DNA of 64,000 nt from Diphasiastrum complanatum (Eukaryota; Streptophyta; Lycopodiopsida; Lycopodiales; Lycopodiaceae): the NCBI GenBank assembly GCA_029204225.1, contig CM055100.1, forward strand, positions 9,252,713 to 9,316,712. Direction: 5' to 3'. The notes beneath the pieces are model-generated. The model ran no database searches, was not told where the DNA came from, and saw nothing but the letters and a program-made list of their open reading frames with translations. The position numbers and the translations under genes are program-made. Position 1 is the first letter of the stretch, and the number at the start of each line of letters is the position of its first letter. This document shows, in pieces, positions 10,540-21,900 of this stretch.

Positions 10540-12150
10540 CCTCATGGCGAAGAAGCTGCCATCATAGTTAGAACTTGTATGCGCTGTTCAGAGGCTAAAT
10601 CAGCAATTTGGAACAGCAAATGTGCTCCCTAAGGGATAAGAAGAGAATGCACTTCAGCAATGTACACTATAGGATATCGGATATCTGCACATTTCTGCAT
10701 GCCCATGTTTTATGAAGTCTTGACACTGTATATACAATGGACTGCAACAATTCGTTATTCTTTTATTAATGGATGTGGCAGAAATTCCAACATTAGTTCT
10801 TGAAGAAAGGGATGAAAGATACTTACATTGTCCCTCAATGCTCGCGTTGGTATACAGTTGTAAGTGGTACAAATCTTGACAGTCATTGTGATGTACTTGC
10901 AGGAAGAGATGATTTTTATGTTGTTAGTCACTTTCTGGTCAGCACTGCATGTACCCAATTGAAGCAGGATAAATCTGTTAAAACACACGTGGCATCTTAT
11001 GCTTGGGCAATGATGGGAGCTTATATAAATAATGCTTTTGGCTTGAGATCTTGTGTTTTTTGTGTTGTTGGTATGATATGGTTTTGTATTCTCAACCACT
11101 TTGGTTGCACGATATCATTGAGTAAGCTTTACTTGACATGAGTTACTTCTTGAAAGAAATCTGTCAATTTGGATATATTACACGCTACATGCTCATGAGT
11201 AAATAAATTCAATGAAGATAAGATGGTTCGTCTGATTTGATTGTGCTACTTTTAATATCTTGATATCTAGGATCAGCACATGCATACAATGATTAATGAT
11301 ACGCGACTCCTAGGTCTTATTAAATGTTGCAGCAGATCGCGATCCACTGCAAAATCGTTTGGGATCATGCGTTTTGGAATGCCATCGATCCTAGACTCGG
11401 ATCGCAAAAAAAAAAATTCAGGTGGAAAAAAGACTAATGGCAAATTTTGTTTTTTGGTTAGTTTAGTTAGTGTTAAATGAACACCAAAATCATCATTGAA
11501 CGCTTCAGAAGTACTACATATTGATAAATTGGAAAGAGGCAAAATTAACATTGCATAGAGGCTAGAGCCTTATTGATCCGGTTAATTATAGATAGAGAAA
11601 CTGTTGGCATTGTATAATGTACTCGTATATTGTTGAGCTTGCAACATTCTCATTTTTCTATTACTATTTTCAATTCTCTAAGCAATATTGATTACCAACG
11701 CTTTTTCCTTACTTTCAAATACATCATGTTACAAATTTATTGTTGAATAGGTACAAGGGCTGTCCTCATGAGGGAAATCCTCGTCTAGTGAGACTTGGCC
11801 TAATATGTGGGGTGGACCCCTTTGATTGCCATAGGTAAGGGAATGATGCTTCCACTAAGGAAAATCACACCATCCACATTTGGCGAGCTATCTACATAGA
11901 TTGAAAGAGGCCAGCTAGACAGTGTGAGGCTTATGTGTGAGCCGAGAGGCACATTAGGAGGGTTAAAAGAATGGTCGGGGAATACATGAAGGAACAACGG
12001 TTCAAAGGTTCACCAACGTCTAATTATGGGCCAAGAACTAGGACCTTTAACAACATATGTAATAAAATTAACAAACCATGTGAATTTCAAGTTAACGGTC
12101 CTAGGCCATTAATTGACTAGGTTTATTGAACTTGCACTTTTTCTAATTTG
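10540..12150. other. Intergenic, no feature recognised
   Basis: A/T-rich sequence downstream of the LysM exon. It contains only short open frames with no recognisable domain and no clear repeat ends. The start of this stretch presumably includes the 3' untranslated region of the C2/LysM gene, but I see no close AATAAA signal. Confidence 0.5.
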
Positions 12151-12168
12151 AGTGTTTGGTAAGACAAG

Positions 12169-12169
12169 G

Positions 12170-12225
<56 letters not shown>
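12169..12225. repeat. (CT)n microsatellite
   Basis: A run of about 28 CT units. It produces artificial Ser-Leu or Arg-Glu open frames on the two strands. Confidence 0.95.
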
Positions 12226-12226
<1 letters not shown>

Positions 12227-12239
12227 AAGTCCAAACTCA

Positions 12240-14100
12240 ATAATCCTATTCTAAGCATGCCAATCACAAGCAACACAAGGGAAACGGATGGTGGACAGAC
12301 CAACCCAACCAAGACGGATCTAGCCCCCAAGCTATGGAACAATTACAAAGAAGAGTGAGGCATCACACTAGCCATGCAATAGCATACATTAGTGAAACTG
12401 GGGCATTCCAACAGTATGATTTAAGAACAAGAGAAGCCAGTAAAAGTTTATAAAATTTACCCACTCATTTTTTGTGAGTTGGTGGTACTCTAAAGCTGGA
12501 ATGTGAAATTCCCGAGAACATCAATGGTATCGGTGGTTTTAGTCTCAATCGATTTCTATATTTTTCATTTAAGTCTGGATTTTGAGACACTTTGACTAGG
12601 AAGTGGAAAGCCTTCATGGAGGAAGAACCTGTGGTATGGGATGCAGACAATTCCAAAATAAGGATTTAAAACTAATTGGATCAGTTGACCATAGTATGGC
12701 CCAAATACTATGGGTCATAGAACGGGTGTTTTGTCGAAAATTTGAGATATTGGTCATGACCCAATTTACAAAATCGGAAACTCGGCAAGCTATTTCTTTA
12801 TAAAAGATATATTGTTGAATTTCTTAAAAATCGATTAACCCGTTTTCTTGGAATTCCTTGGAAGATAATTTTTTATTACCCGTTGACCTTGGACGTTGTC
12901 ACAAAAGTTTTTGATAGAAACGTTTTCTAAATTGTTTTTCTTATGTAAATCCTCAATAATTTTTTTTTTAATTTACGGGTCAATTTTCAAAGTTGGTAAC
13001 GAAGACGATCTTTTGTTAAGTCATTCATGAAAATGTGTTGGGACATTATCAGTATTTGGTTACGATGATGCAACACCTTTCTTGACTTTCAAGATTTTTT
13101 CGGATCTCTTCTTTATTTCTCCTAGGGCAAGTCGGATTGATATGCACCCCTTGGGAAACTCGTGTAGTTTCCTGTCCAAAAGGGGGAGAAGTAGAAAGAA
13201 AAGAGAGTTATCACGGAGAAACATCTATCATAGATTCTAGGAGGAATCTGTTATATCAATAGATGGTGGACCTGTTTTAAGAATTAGAAACGATAGGATA
13301 TTTTGATATCCAGTTTGAAGATGTATGATAAGGAAATTAGAAAACACTCTTGTGGTAGAAAAGTGGCTAATTACAAGTCCGATTGATTTGTGTCAGAACT
13401 ATGGTATTCTATTGCAAAATGGGATTTGTTGAAACCTGTTCCTTGCTGGAAACAGTCGATTTGATCTTAGTGAGGACTGGGATCCATGGGTTGATGCAAG
13501 GAAGGAAATTCACGCTGACAATATATTCTTTTGAGATTATCTCCGGTTGAGATTTTGGTTGTGAAATGGCACTCTTTGAGAGATATTCTCTCTTAGAGGA
13601 TAACCAAGTTACAAGATTCTCAGTTAGGAAAGTATTGTGTACTAATCAGGAGATATCTATAGAGATATGCTATGTAGTGAATCTTTGTGAGATGATAAAA
13701 CCTTTTGTATAGACTTTTAATCTTGTGGATCTACAAAGTATTCCTTGAACTAAGTTATTTGCATGCATAAACTAGTTGTTGGTACATGGGCATATTGATG
13801 AGAATTGTATTGAGACAATTTCTCACTGGGTTATAATAATTTCTCATTGAGAATGTTTATTGACCTAGGTGGAATTGGAATCAGATTGAATGTGGTGTCA
13901 AATATTTTCTAAATTCGATACAACTAACTGAGTCAGAAGCGCTACTTTTGAGTTAGTTGTTTGAATCAACAATATAACTTCTCTTATGGATATTATTGTT
14001 GAAATGTATTACTTATAAGTCACAACCTTTATGGGTCGAGTTTGGATTCATTTAAAGGTTTTTGTGCATAGAATACACGAGAACTTTTTGGCCTTATCTT
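12240..14100. other. Degraded repeat-like DNA, no gene
   Basis: Mixed A/T-rich sequence without a reading frame that I recognise. The segment just upstream of 14160 leads into the copia gag fragment, so part of it may be an eroded LTR and leader of that element, but LTR ends are not visible. Confidence 0.4.
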
Positions 14101-14159
14101 TTCCCGATTGGAAAGGATAGAATGCTATCCCGGAAGACTTAGGAGAGTTGGATAGTGTG

Positions 14160-14610
14160 AGAGACCAGCAACACAACAAGATCAAGTGAGGTATGACAAG
14201 AGGGCCAAGAAGGCTCTACACATGTAAAGATGAATGTTACCAATGAGCTTCTCAAGGAAGTTGGTAAGTGCACATCATCTTTGGAAGCTTGGAATTCATT
14301 GAAAAAGCATTATGAATCCAAGTCCACTTCTAGAGTGCTGACTCTAAGAAGGCAAATCTTTTCTTGTTTGCAAAATAATGAAGAAAGCCTAAGTACTTTT
14401 TTTTTTAGGATGAAAGCATTGAATGATGACTTGGCTTGCTTTGATGAAAGCATTAAGGAAGGAGAGCTTATTCAAGTGATTCTTAATGGCTTGTTGGATG
14501 CTCATGCTAACATTGTTCAAAGTATTGCTATTTAAAAGTCTTTGCCAAGTTTGATGGATCTTCAAGAAATCTTGATCAATGAAGAATATAGGCTTCAAGT
14601 CTACATCGAC
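14160..14610 (+). pseudogene. Copia gag (UBN2-like) fragment
   Basis: The frame from about 14230 reads NELLKEVGKCTSSLEAWNSL, then STSRVLTLRRQIFSCL, ESLSTFFFRMKALNDDLA and a VILNGLL segment. This is the usual layout of the gag region of plant copia elements. Weak similarity extends upstream to about 14190. It stops at 14535 and is followed within about 100 bp by a different, palindrome-rich sequence that replaces the rest of the element. Confidence 0.75.
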
Positions 14611-14648
14611 ACTTCAAGAGACACAAGAACACATATAGCAAATATCCA

Positions 14649-15245
14649 CACACAACACAAAGGAGGACTCGCGGGCAAAATAAAATTCGCGTGGATATGG
14701 TCGTGGATTGGCATGGATATACGCGTGGATACAAGCGCGTGGATTATCCACGCGTGGATGTTCCACGCAAATGTCTTTTCCGGCAGCAGATCGGCCGGAT
14801 GTCGTAAAATTCAAAATGCATGGATTATCCACGCGTGGATTATCCACGCCAAGTCCGACTACCGGCAGCCGGGCAAACCTTCGACACCCAGAGCCGGAAA
14901 TAGGAATTCTAATTTCGCGTGGATAATCCACGCCATAGTAAAAATAGAATTAAAAAGGCCCAGCTTTTGCGTGGATACTGTGTGGATACCGCGTGGATAA
15001 TTATCCATGCGAAATTCGCTTTATCCACGCAAAAGCCAGAGAGTTGAGGCCGTGGATACCGCGTGGATAAAATTTTTTTAATATCCACGCGGTATCCATG
15101 CGGAAAGGTTTTTAGAATTTGCATGGATTATCCACACGTGGATAATCCACGCAAAATTTTTTGTCCAAAAACAAAAACATTTGGCGCGAACCAAAATGTG
15201 GTTCGCTCCGAAACTAGAGATGACTTTCTATTTTTGTGTTGTGTG
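14649..15245. mobile_element. Palindrome-rich element with 13-bp terminal inverted repeats
   Basis: The segment is bounded by CACACAACACAAA at 14649-14661 and its exact reverse complement at 15233-15245. Inside, between about 14690 and 15150, the 8-mer GCGTGGAT and its complement ATCCACGC, with close variants, occur about 20 times, often as the palindrome GCGTGGATTATCCACGC. Further hairpins include GCGAACC..GGTTCGC near 15186-15206. No obvious target duplication flanks the inverted repeats, so the boundaries are tentative. A non-autonomous DNA transposon (MITE-like) is the simplest reading. Confidence 0.45.
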
Positions 15246-15921
15246 AGAGAGATGAAAGAGAGTATAGATGGGAGTGAGAATGAGATGAGGATGAATGTGA
15301 GTGAGAAGATTGATAGTGTTTAGGATTTTTAGTTCATTGATGGATGTTAATAGTATGTGTTTTGTGATCATAAGTTTTAAGATCTTTTTTGTTTGTGATG
15401 TAGGTTTGGATATGAAAAATGAAAAATCATTGCAAAGGATTCAAAGATCAAGTGCATGCAAAAGGAAAAGCAAAGATTGCAAAACAATGGAGATACAGTA
15501 GTAAAGGTAAATTCACATTTATTTTGATTCATTTGATATTTAGTTGATAACTTAATGTGTTATCTATTTCCATTACTTTCCATTGTGCTTTCCATTACTT
15601 TTTATTGTGCATTCTAGCATGCAAATCATGTGCTAAAATAGATAAATTGCATTGAATTCATCAATGGATACATTTGCATTGCATAGATGTGCATTAAATA
15701 GACTATACATTGCATTGAATACATCGATAGATACATTTGCAATCAATAGATGTGCATTCAATAGACTATACATTTGCATTCATGGATTAAAAATATATGC
15801 ATTCAAAATTTTTGCAAGAATGATGTGATGCCAAAACATTATATTGACACATTGATGAGAAAATAAATTCTCTCTTCCTACATTGCCTTCTACAAGGCCT
15901 TACATTTAATTTTAAAAACCT

Positions 15922-17060
15922 CTACTCATCATCACTTCTTCCCTCCTCGCCTCCTTCATCTTGTAGGTGTATGTTGGTGTCCGCATCTTCAAACTCCCCT
16001 TCGCTTTCATTCACGTACTCTTCCACGTTCTCTTCCACATTTTCTTCCACATCATGAACACTTGAAGTTGTAGAGCCTCTCTACAAAATAGAATCAAAGA
16101 TTAAATTAAATTGAGATTAAACTTACTTGTAAACCACAAAGTAAACAATCACAAAACAATAAAGGTTAAGAGTTTACGATTGGAAACAATCCATGGGATT
16201 CCTTAAAAGCCTTAAGGCCGGCATATCCATGATCGTAACCTTGCTTGTACTCCGCGACGGTCATGTGTCTTCCAAAATCACTAAGCTACATTCAACAAAA
16301 AAACATAGTTTAGCAATACAATATAGTTTAGCAATAAAAGACATTAACAATCTCACTACAAAAATAGAATCATATTAAAAAATATTGCACTTACAAATTG
16401 GGCCTCTAGATTGCCCCTTCCTCCCGATCCCAAGTGACTTTGGCCATGTTTTAAGAGCTTCTCGGCGGTGGCCCTACGTTGTTGTTCATACTTTTGGGGA
16501 TTGTTTTGCAACAATTCCCCTTTCACCTTCCTCCAATCCCTTTTGAAGCACCATCCAGGCTTCGTGGGATTCTTGGGATTCCTCACGGCTCTTCTCATCA
16601 ATTGCCTTTTGTTTCGAATCCAAAGACACATTGTATTAAAGGCCCAAGTCCTACTAAAAGCATTGGATTGAGGAAATTCAGAATACAAAGTTTATATTAT
16701 TTTATTTTTGTCTTCAAGCGATTGGGAGGACCAATCGATCATGTAATCTTTACCAAAATATAAAGCAACTAAATCATGCAAACGGGCATGAACTACATTG
16801 CCACGCATATTTTTTATAACTTCACCACGTGGATTAAGATCATAATACACACTACACGATTGTTGGGAAGGGGCATCTTTGGAAGCTCTTCTCTCGAATG
16901 ATTCATTTGAAGAAGATAACACAAGATTTTTGATTCTATCTCTTTGTTGAGGAGATAGATTCTCAAACCACTCTTGATTATATTCTTCGGGCTCCTCACG
17001 AGCTCTTCTCTTAGATGGTCTCCCACTTGACCTTCCACTTGACCTACCACTTAAAGACAT
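15922..17060 (-). pseudogene. CACTA (En/Spm)-type ORF, three exons, one internal stop
   Basis: A minus-strand gene with three exons: 17060-16395, 16285-16178 and 16080-15922. All borders are GT-AG and phase 0. The product would be about 310 residues. It has a Ser/Arg-rich start (MSLSGRSSGRSSGRPSKRRA), a middle with WCFKRDWRKVKGELLQNNP and HLGSGGRGNLEAQF, then FGRHMTVAEYKQGYDHGYA, and an acidic tail (VEENVEENVEEYVNESEGEF). The pattern resembles proteins carried by plant En/Spm-type transposons (Ptta/En/Spm class), although I cannot confirm the family. One TAA at 16692-16694 breaks an otherwise open exon 1. It lies about 680 bp from, and points away from, the DUF4216-type gene on the plus strand. 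Confidence 0.5.
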
Positions 17061-17742
17061 TGTATCAAAGAAAAACTTTAAAAGTTAGAAAGTAGTGGAG
17101 AATGGGAGTGAAAGAGTATTGAAGACTTTTAGATTAGAAGAGTAAGCAATGAATAGAAAGCAATAGATTAATATTAAGCAAGAACAAAGAAGATCAATAG
17201 AGCAAGCAAAAGCAAGAGCAAGATCACTAGCAATGAAGAGCAACCAAAAGCAAGCAAGCAAGATCTATAGAGCTTAGAAGAGCAATAGCAAGCAAGGGCA
17301 CTAGACACTAGATTAGAAAACCTAGATAGAAAGGGTGAATGCATATTGCTCGTCATGAGATACCATGGCACACTAGGCCTATCCAAAGAGATTTACCTTG
17401 AGATCATCACTCATCTTAGACAAGAGTTAAACTGAGAGCTTCGAACATTGACTGTTATGTGGTCTTTAAATTAGTTGAGATAGGCCTGCACGCACTATCT
17501 GCTAATGTCTAACATTTGTCAGTATGAACCTCATTTTGATTGCTCGTCATGTGTTGCCCCACCCAAGCAATTTTTTTGATAGCAATGCTACTAGAATATT
17601 AGATTTACATCAAGCATAAGTAGAATATACATGGATCAGATGTTGGCATGTCTTTAACAAATTTTATTATATTTGTTCAGAACATACGGTCTCATAATGA
17701 TTACTTATGATGTGGTATAGAGTAGCTGCCTACAGTGTGTAT

Positions 17743-18470
17743 ATGTCATTGACGATGTCATCATCATCAGATAGCGATTCATCTCATGATCGCAACAACA
17801 GGTATATATTGTTATTGATATTGACATCAATTGCACTTTATTTGTTATTTGAATATGAGTGTATAATTTTTCTTGAAAATTTATTCTTACAATGACATTT
17901 GATTGGAATTATGAATTCTAGGGAAATTATCGTACCTCCACGTGATTTAGAGAAAAGAATTGAGCTCTATCACAGAAAAAAGGAGCAATCAAGACTAAAG
18001 TACAATGAACAACTATTGACTAGTTCATCTTCAAGCTCTTCCATCAGTCGACGTAGACCGCCTATTGATCCATCACATGTATGTATATTAATTTATGTCA
18101 TAATTTTTTTATTTGTAATAGTGATGTAATCCGATTTGCTCTTTGGATATAGTATATTGCTCTTTAAGAAGCCAAGACACCACTCCATCGCAAATGACTG
18201 TTGAAAATGCACTAAATGTACAAAGACTATTTTGTCAATTTTTGTCACATGTTACAATTCATCACATGTTAGAATTTGTCAATTTTCACTTGAATGACAC
18301 TGGAAGAATTTGTGCAATTTGCAATTGGATTATTGGACCAGTTTCAACCAGAATATGATGAGAGGATACCATGTACATGCACACAATGCAAAGGATTCGG
18401 ACAAGGAGGATTGTCAACGATCATATTTGGGCCAATGGAGTGCACACAAAGAATCCAAGAGTACGAGAGG
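17743..18470 (+). pseudogene. CACTA-like 5' exons with transposase-associated motif
   Basis: Two exons read cleanly in phase: 17743-17801 (MSLTMSSSSDSDSSHDRNN) and 17922-18078 (REIIVPPRDLEKRIELYHRK, then a Ser-rich end). A further open segment, 18294-18470, reads MTLEEFVQFAIGLLDQFQ and ERIPCTCTQCKGFGQGG and ends at a GTAAAC donor. The CxCxxC arrangement after an EEFxxFA helix resembles the transposase-associated zinc domain found at the N terminus of CACTA transposases. The link between 18078 and 18294 is not clear, and stops occur, so this is treated as a broken gene. Confidence 0.45.
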
Positions 18471-18580
18471 TAAACTCTTTAAAGTGTTTTTTGAAAATGT
18501 TTTAATCTTTGACCCTTGTGACACTTCAAGTATAGTTTGGCCAATAAATATTGAGCAATAGGATGAGTGCCACGATACTT

Positions 18581-18750
18581 TGAAGTTAATCTCTCACTTG
18601 CTTCTAAAAGGAAAAATCCAAATAGAATATTTAGATGAAGTTAATCTCTCACTTGCTTCTAAAAGAAAAAAATCCAAATAGAATGATTAGATGAAGTTAA
18701 TCTCTCACTTGCTTCTAAAAGAAAAAATCCAAATAGGATGATTAGATGTA
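18581..18750. repeat. Tandem repeat, about 56 bp x 3
   Basis: Three near-identical copies of a unit containing GAAGTTAATCTCTCACTTGC, TTCTAAAAG and AAATCCAAATAG. They lie in the presumed intron between the two CACTA-like coding parts. Confidence 0.8.
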
Positions 18751-18799
18751 GTTAATCTTGATTTCCATATTCAATCACCCATAATAGACTCATTCACGT

Positions 18800-18909
<110 letters not shown>

Positions 18910-19249
18910 ATGAAAGAGTTAAAGGTAACCAACACTCCCAATTCTAGGAAGGTGTGTAGTCCTTGTTTTCTTCCGTTAAAGGCATGGTTTAAATGTTTGT
19001 TGTTGGAAGATGAGTTCCACAAAAAAGCCCAAATGCCACAGGGAGGGAGCATGTGGTGACATTTTGGAGTAGGATATAATCGTGTGGTTCGGGAGTTTTG
19101 ATTAGCACTCTATAATGTTCTCTCTATTTTTCTCTTCATATGTGTTTAGGGTCGGTGTGGGTGTGTGTGTGTGTGCGTGCGTGTGTTTGTGTGTGTGTTT
19201 CATGCTACTGGTTTACGGTTTGTGTTATATATTAATTTATGTTTCATGC

Positions 19250-19384
<135 letters not shown>

Positions 19385-19392
19385 ATACATCT

Positions 19393-20458
19393 AACATTTT
19401 CAACTTTTGCAGAAGAAGGACCATAAGTAAATGGTTAGACCTATATGAAGAAGAAAAAAAAGAGAGGGCCTTGTCTAGAAAGCGCCAATGACAGAATAGA
19501 GGTAGACACATGGCCTCAAGTTCACATGATCTTGAGCCATTGCCCAAGCAATGCACTATAGAGTGAATGCATGACACACTACAAAAAGCAACAAAAGAGG
19601 GACAAAAAATATCAACCGCAGAATGGGACTTTGCAAGAGGATGCGAATGGAAGGTATTATTCTTTAGATACTTTATTATTAGAACATTCTTGTTTATAAC
19701 AATATTTGTTTAATCATTTTAAAACACCATGTTCATTCACAGTGATTATTTATGAAATTCATGTTTGTCATGTGGCAGTGCAAAATGTATAATGCTTTAT
19801 GGGCTTTTGGTTTCCACTTTCGTGTTGAAAGGATTGATAACAAGAGACGCACACACGATTGTGGTGTAATAGCATCTTTCCAACAAGAAAGTCAAAGCAG
19901 TGCACGAGATCGGAATCCCATCTCAGGAGATATAGAATACGTAGGAACTATACAAAATATTTATGATGTGTCATTTGGTGAAAGTGGACACTATTTTTTA
20001 TTTGATGTGAAATGGTTCAAGGTAGTTTGTGGAGGGCCAAATGCAACCGTAAAATTGGATCCAAGTGGAGTTTTTGCGATTGATTCATCAAAAATATTGA
20101 GCATGGAGTCCTTTGACACATTGGTGTTGCCTCGTCACTGTGAGCAGGTGCACATGCTATGCTATAATGTTTTTTATTTTATTGCAAGTGACTTCAGTAT
20201 TTGAGTTTTCGATATGTTCTAAAACAGTGATTTTTGCAGGTGGTTTTTCAACCAGATCGACTAAACAAGATATGGTGGTTTGTAGCTCAAGTTGAACCAT
20301 GTTCACGACGAGTATTTGAGGGTGCAAATGTTGAGAATGAAATGGAAAACCTTCCTTTTAACTATGAGATTGAGCTACCTAGAGATGTAATAAATCGTCA
20401 AACCATACTTGAAACACCCACTTCCAAAGATGTTGAGAATAGAAATTCTAATAGTTAG
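19393..20458 (+). pseudogene. DUF4216-like C-terminal part of a CACTA transposon protein
   Basis: Three exons: about 19393-19653, 19775-20147 and 20240-20458. The last two read openly in phase. Key motifs are FRVERIDNKRRTHDCGVIAS, then IEYVGTIQNIYDVSFG, YFLFDVKWFKVV, SFDTLVLPRHCEQ and VVFQPDRLNKIWWFVAQVEP. This order is that of DUF4216, a domain typically found at the C-terminal side of CACTA (En/Spm) transposases. The upstream exon has in-frame TGA codons at 19489 and 19564, so the gene is degraded. The catalytic central part of a CACTA transposase was not seen. Confidence 0.7.
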
Positions 20459-20738
20459 GATGATGAAATAATTTTTGAAAGTGAGAGTGATGATGAAAAT
20501 CATCTAAGAGGAGATGAATTGCAAGATGCTGTCGCTGATGAAATTGATTCTTGTAATTCTGAATAAAAATTGATTATTGCAATTCTGAATGAAATTGATT
20601 CTTGTAATGCTTTCAAATAATTGTTATTTAGCCAAAATAGAGTCTCATTTATGGTCAAGTAAGTGAAAAGAATAGACATAGTTTGATTTCAATCCCATTT
20701 TTTTTGGAGATAATGTCGGTGAAGATAGATGTACGGCT

Positions 20739-21120
20739 TCATGTTCCAAGAAAATTCTCATTTTTTAACAAATGCTGCAAAGGCAATAAACCACTAAAAG
20801 CATGTGAGTTAATGAAATCACCACCACAAACAATGACAAAATCAAGTGTTTCATCATAGTCAATCCCCTTGAATTGAGCATATCCCTTGGCAACTAGTCT
20901 TGTTTTATAATTGTTCACACTACCATCTTGATTAAGCTTGATCTTAAAGACAATTTGCAAACAGTAACATTTTGTATCTTTGATGGAGGATCAATAATTT
21001 TACAAGTATCTCAAACAATGCATCATGTACTCACCTCACTTTTCATTACATCAAATCACTCTTTTGTTGCTACAATTTCATTCACAATTGAAGGAACATC
21101 ATCAAACTTAAGGTACTAAT
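20739..21120 (-). pseudogene. Copia reverse transcriptase N-terminal fragment
   Basis: On the minus strand, eroded sequence from 21120 (DDVPSIVNEIVATKE and [13 protein letters not shown]) leads to [20 protein letters not shown] and [18 protein letters not shown]. This is the conserved opening of the copia RT. It breaks off soon after. The primer-binding site and LTR start only about 80 bp upstream, so gag, protease and integrase have been deleted. Confidence 0.8.
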
Positions 21121-21201
21121 AAGGGCAATAAAAATTAAACAATCATCAACTTGTAATTGCTTCTCTCTTCCTTGTATTTGAGTCTTGATGGTTGCATTTG
21201 G

Positions 21202-21213
21202 GCTCTGATACCA
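21202..21213 (-). other. Primer-binding site of deleted copia element
   Basis: Minus-strand TGGTATCAGAGC matches the standard initiator-methionine tRNA primer-binding site of plant copia elements. It directly abuts a TG that would be the LTR edge at 21214. Confidence 0.8.
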
Positions 21214-21536
21214 TGTTAAAATCAAAGGTTATGAACCTCATTTGAATACTTAAACCTTGAAAAAGCATCAAAGGTTTTACTTATATCTAATAGATAGAAA
21301 ACTAGCACACAATTCAACCTATTTTGCATCTAATTGGCAAAGGCTTTTGAACACCACAATAAAACTAGAAATAATTGATCTTCACATCCTGTCACACATG
21401 TGGAAAGTATAATACTTTGTTCAGATTCAGATCTATTCATTAGACACAAAAAATATCACATTCATCATTCATCAATTCCTCATTAAAGAGCAAACTTGCC
21501 AAAATCACCATCTCTTGATAACCTTCCCTCCCAAAC
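21214..21536 (-). repeat. Probable 5' LTR of deleted copia element
   Basis: The sequence starts TGTTAAAATC right next to the primer-binding site. On the plus strand it may end at CCAAACA near 21536, giving the TG..CA ends of an LTR. The far border is a guess because no second LTR or target duplication was found. Confidence 0.45.
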
Positions 21537-21554
21537 AGTTGCCAGAATTTTTAA

Positions 21555-21900
21555 AATTCAATTTTGAGTGGATTATCCACGCGCATAAATTTTCGGCGCC
21601 GTGTCAGAAAAACACCGGTAGACTGGCCAGAGGCGTGCTCAAAATTTTTTTGGAGTGGAAAAAGCGCAACATGCAGTGGCTTGTACCAAATGAAGCATCA
21701 ACTTCAGAGTCTTCATCATTCCAACCAAGACAAAATATTTCTGTAAGTACTATAAGAGGACTGGTCACCTTATCAAAGATTGCTGCAATACAACAACGAA
21801 ATGAAGCAACAGTTCCAACAACAAGCAAATGCTCATTACGGCCCTTTTTGGACTCAAAAAGGGCCTCTTCCTTGCCTGAACAAGTTTTCTAGTCATAATT
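21555..21900 (+). pseudogene. Gag zinc-knuckle scrap and GTGGATTATCCAC motif
   Basis: Near 21562-21582 the sequence GTGGATTATCCACGCGC repeats the palindrome of the 14.7-15.1 kb cluster. From about 21735 one frame reads CKYYKRTGHLIKDC, a gag CCHC knuckle in which the second Cys has become Tyr. Nothing else of the element is intact. Confidence 0.45.

Noticed and set aside
14689-15150. CRISPR-like array of repeated palindromes
   Set aside because: Spacing is irregular, both orientations are mixed, no uniform spacers exist, and the DNA is plant nuclear.
19576-19588. CACTACAAAAAGC resembling a CACTA element terminus
   Set aside because: It falls inside the frame leading to the DUF4216-like exon, and no inverted partner or 3-bp duplication was found.
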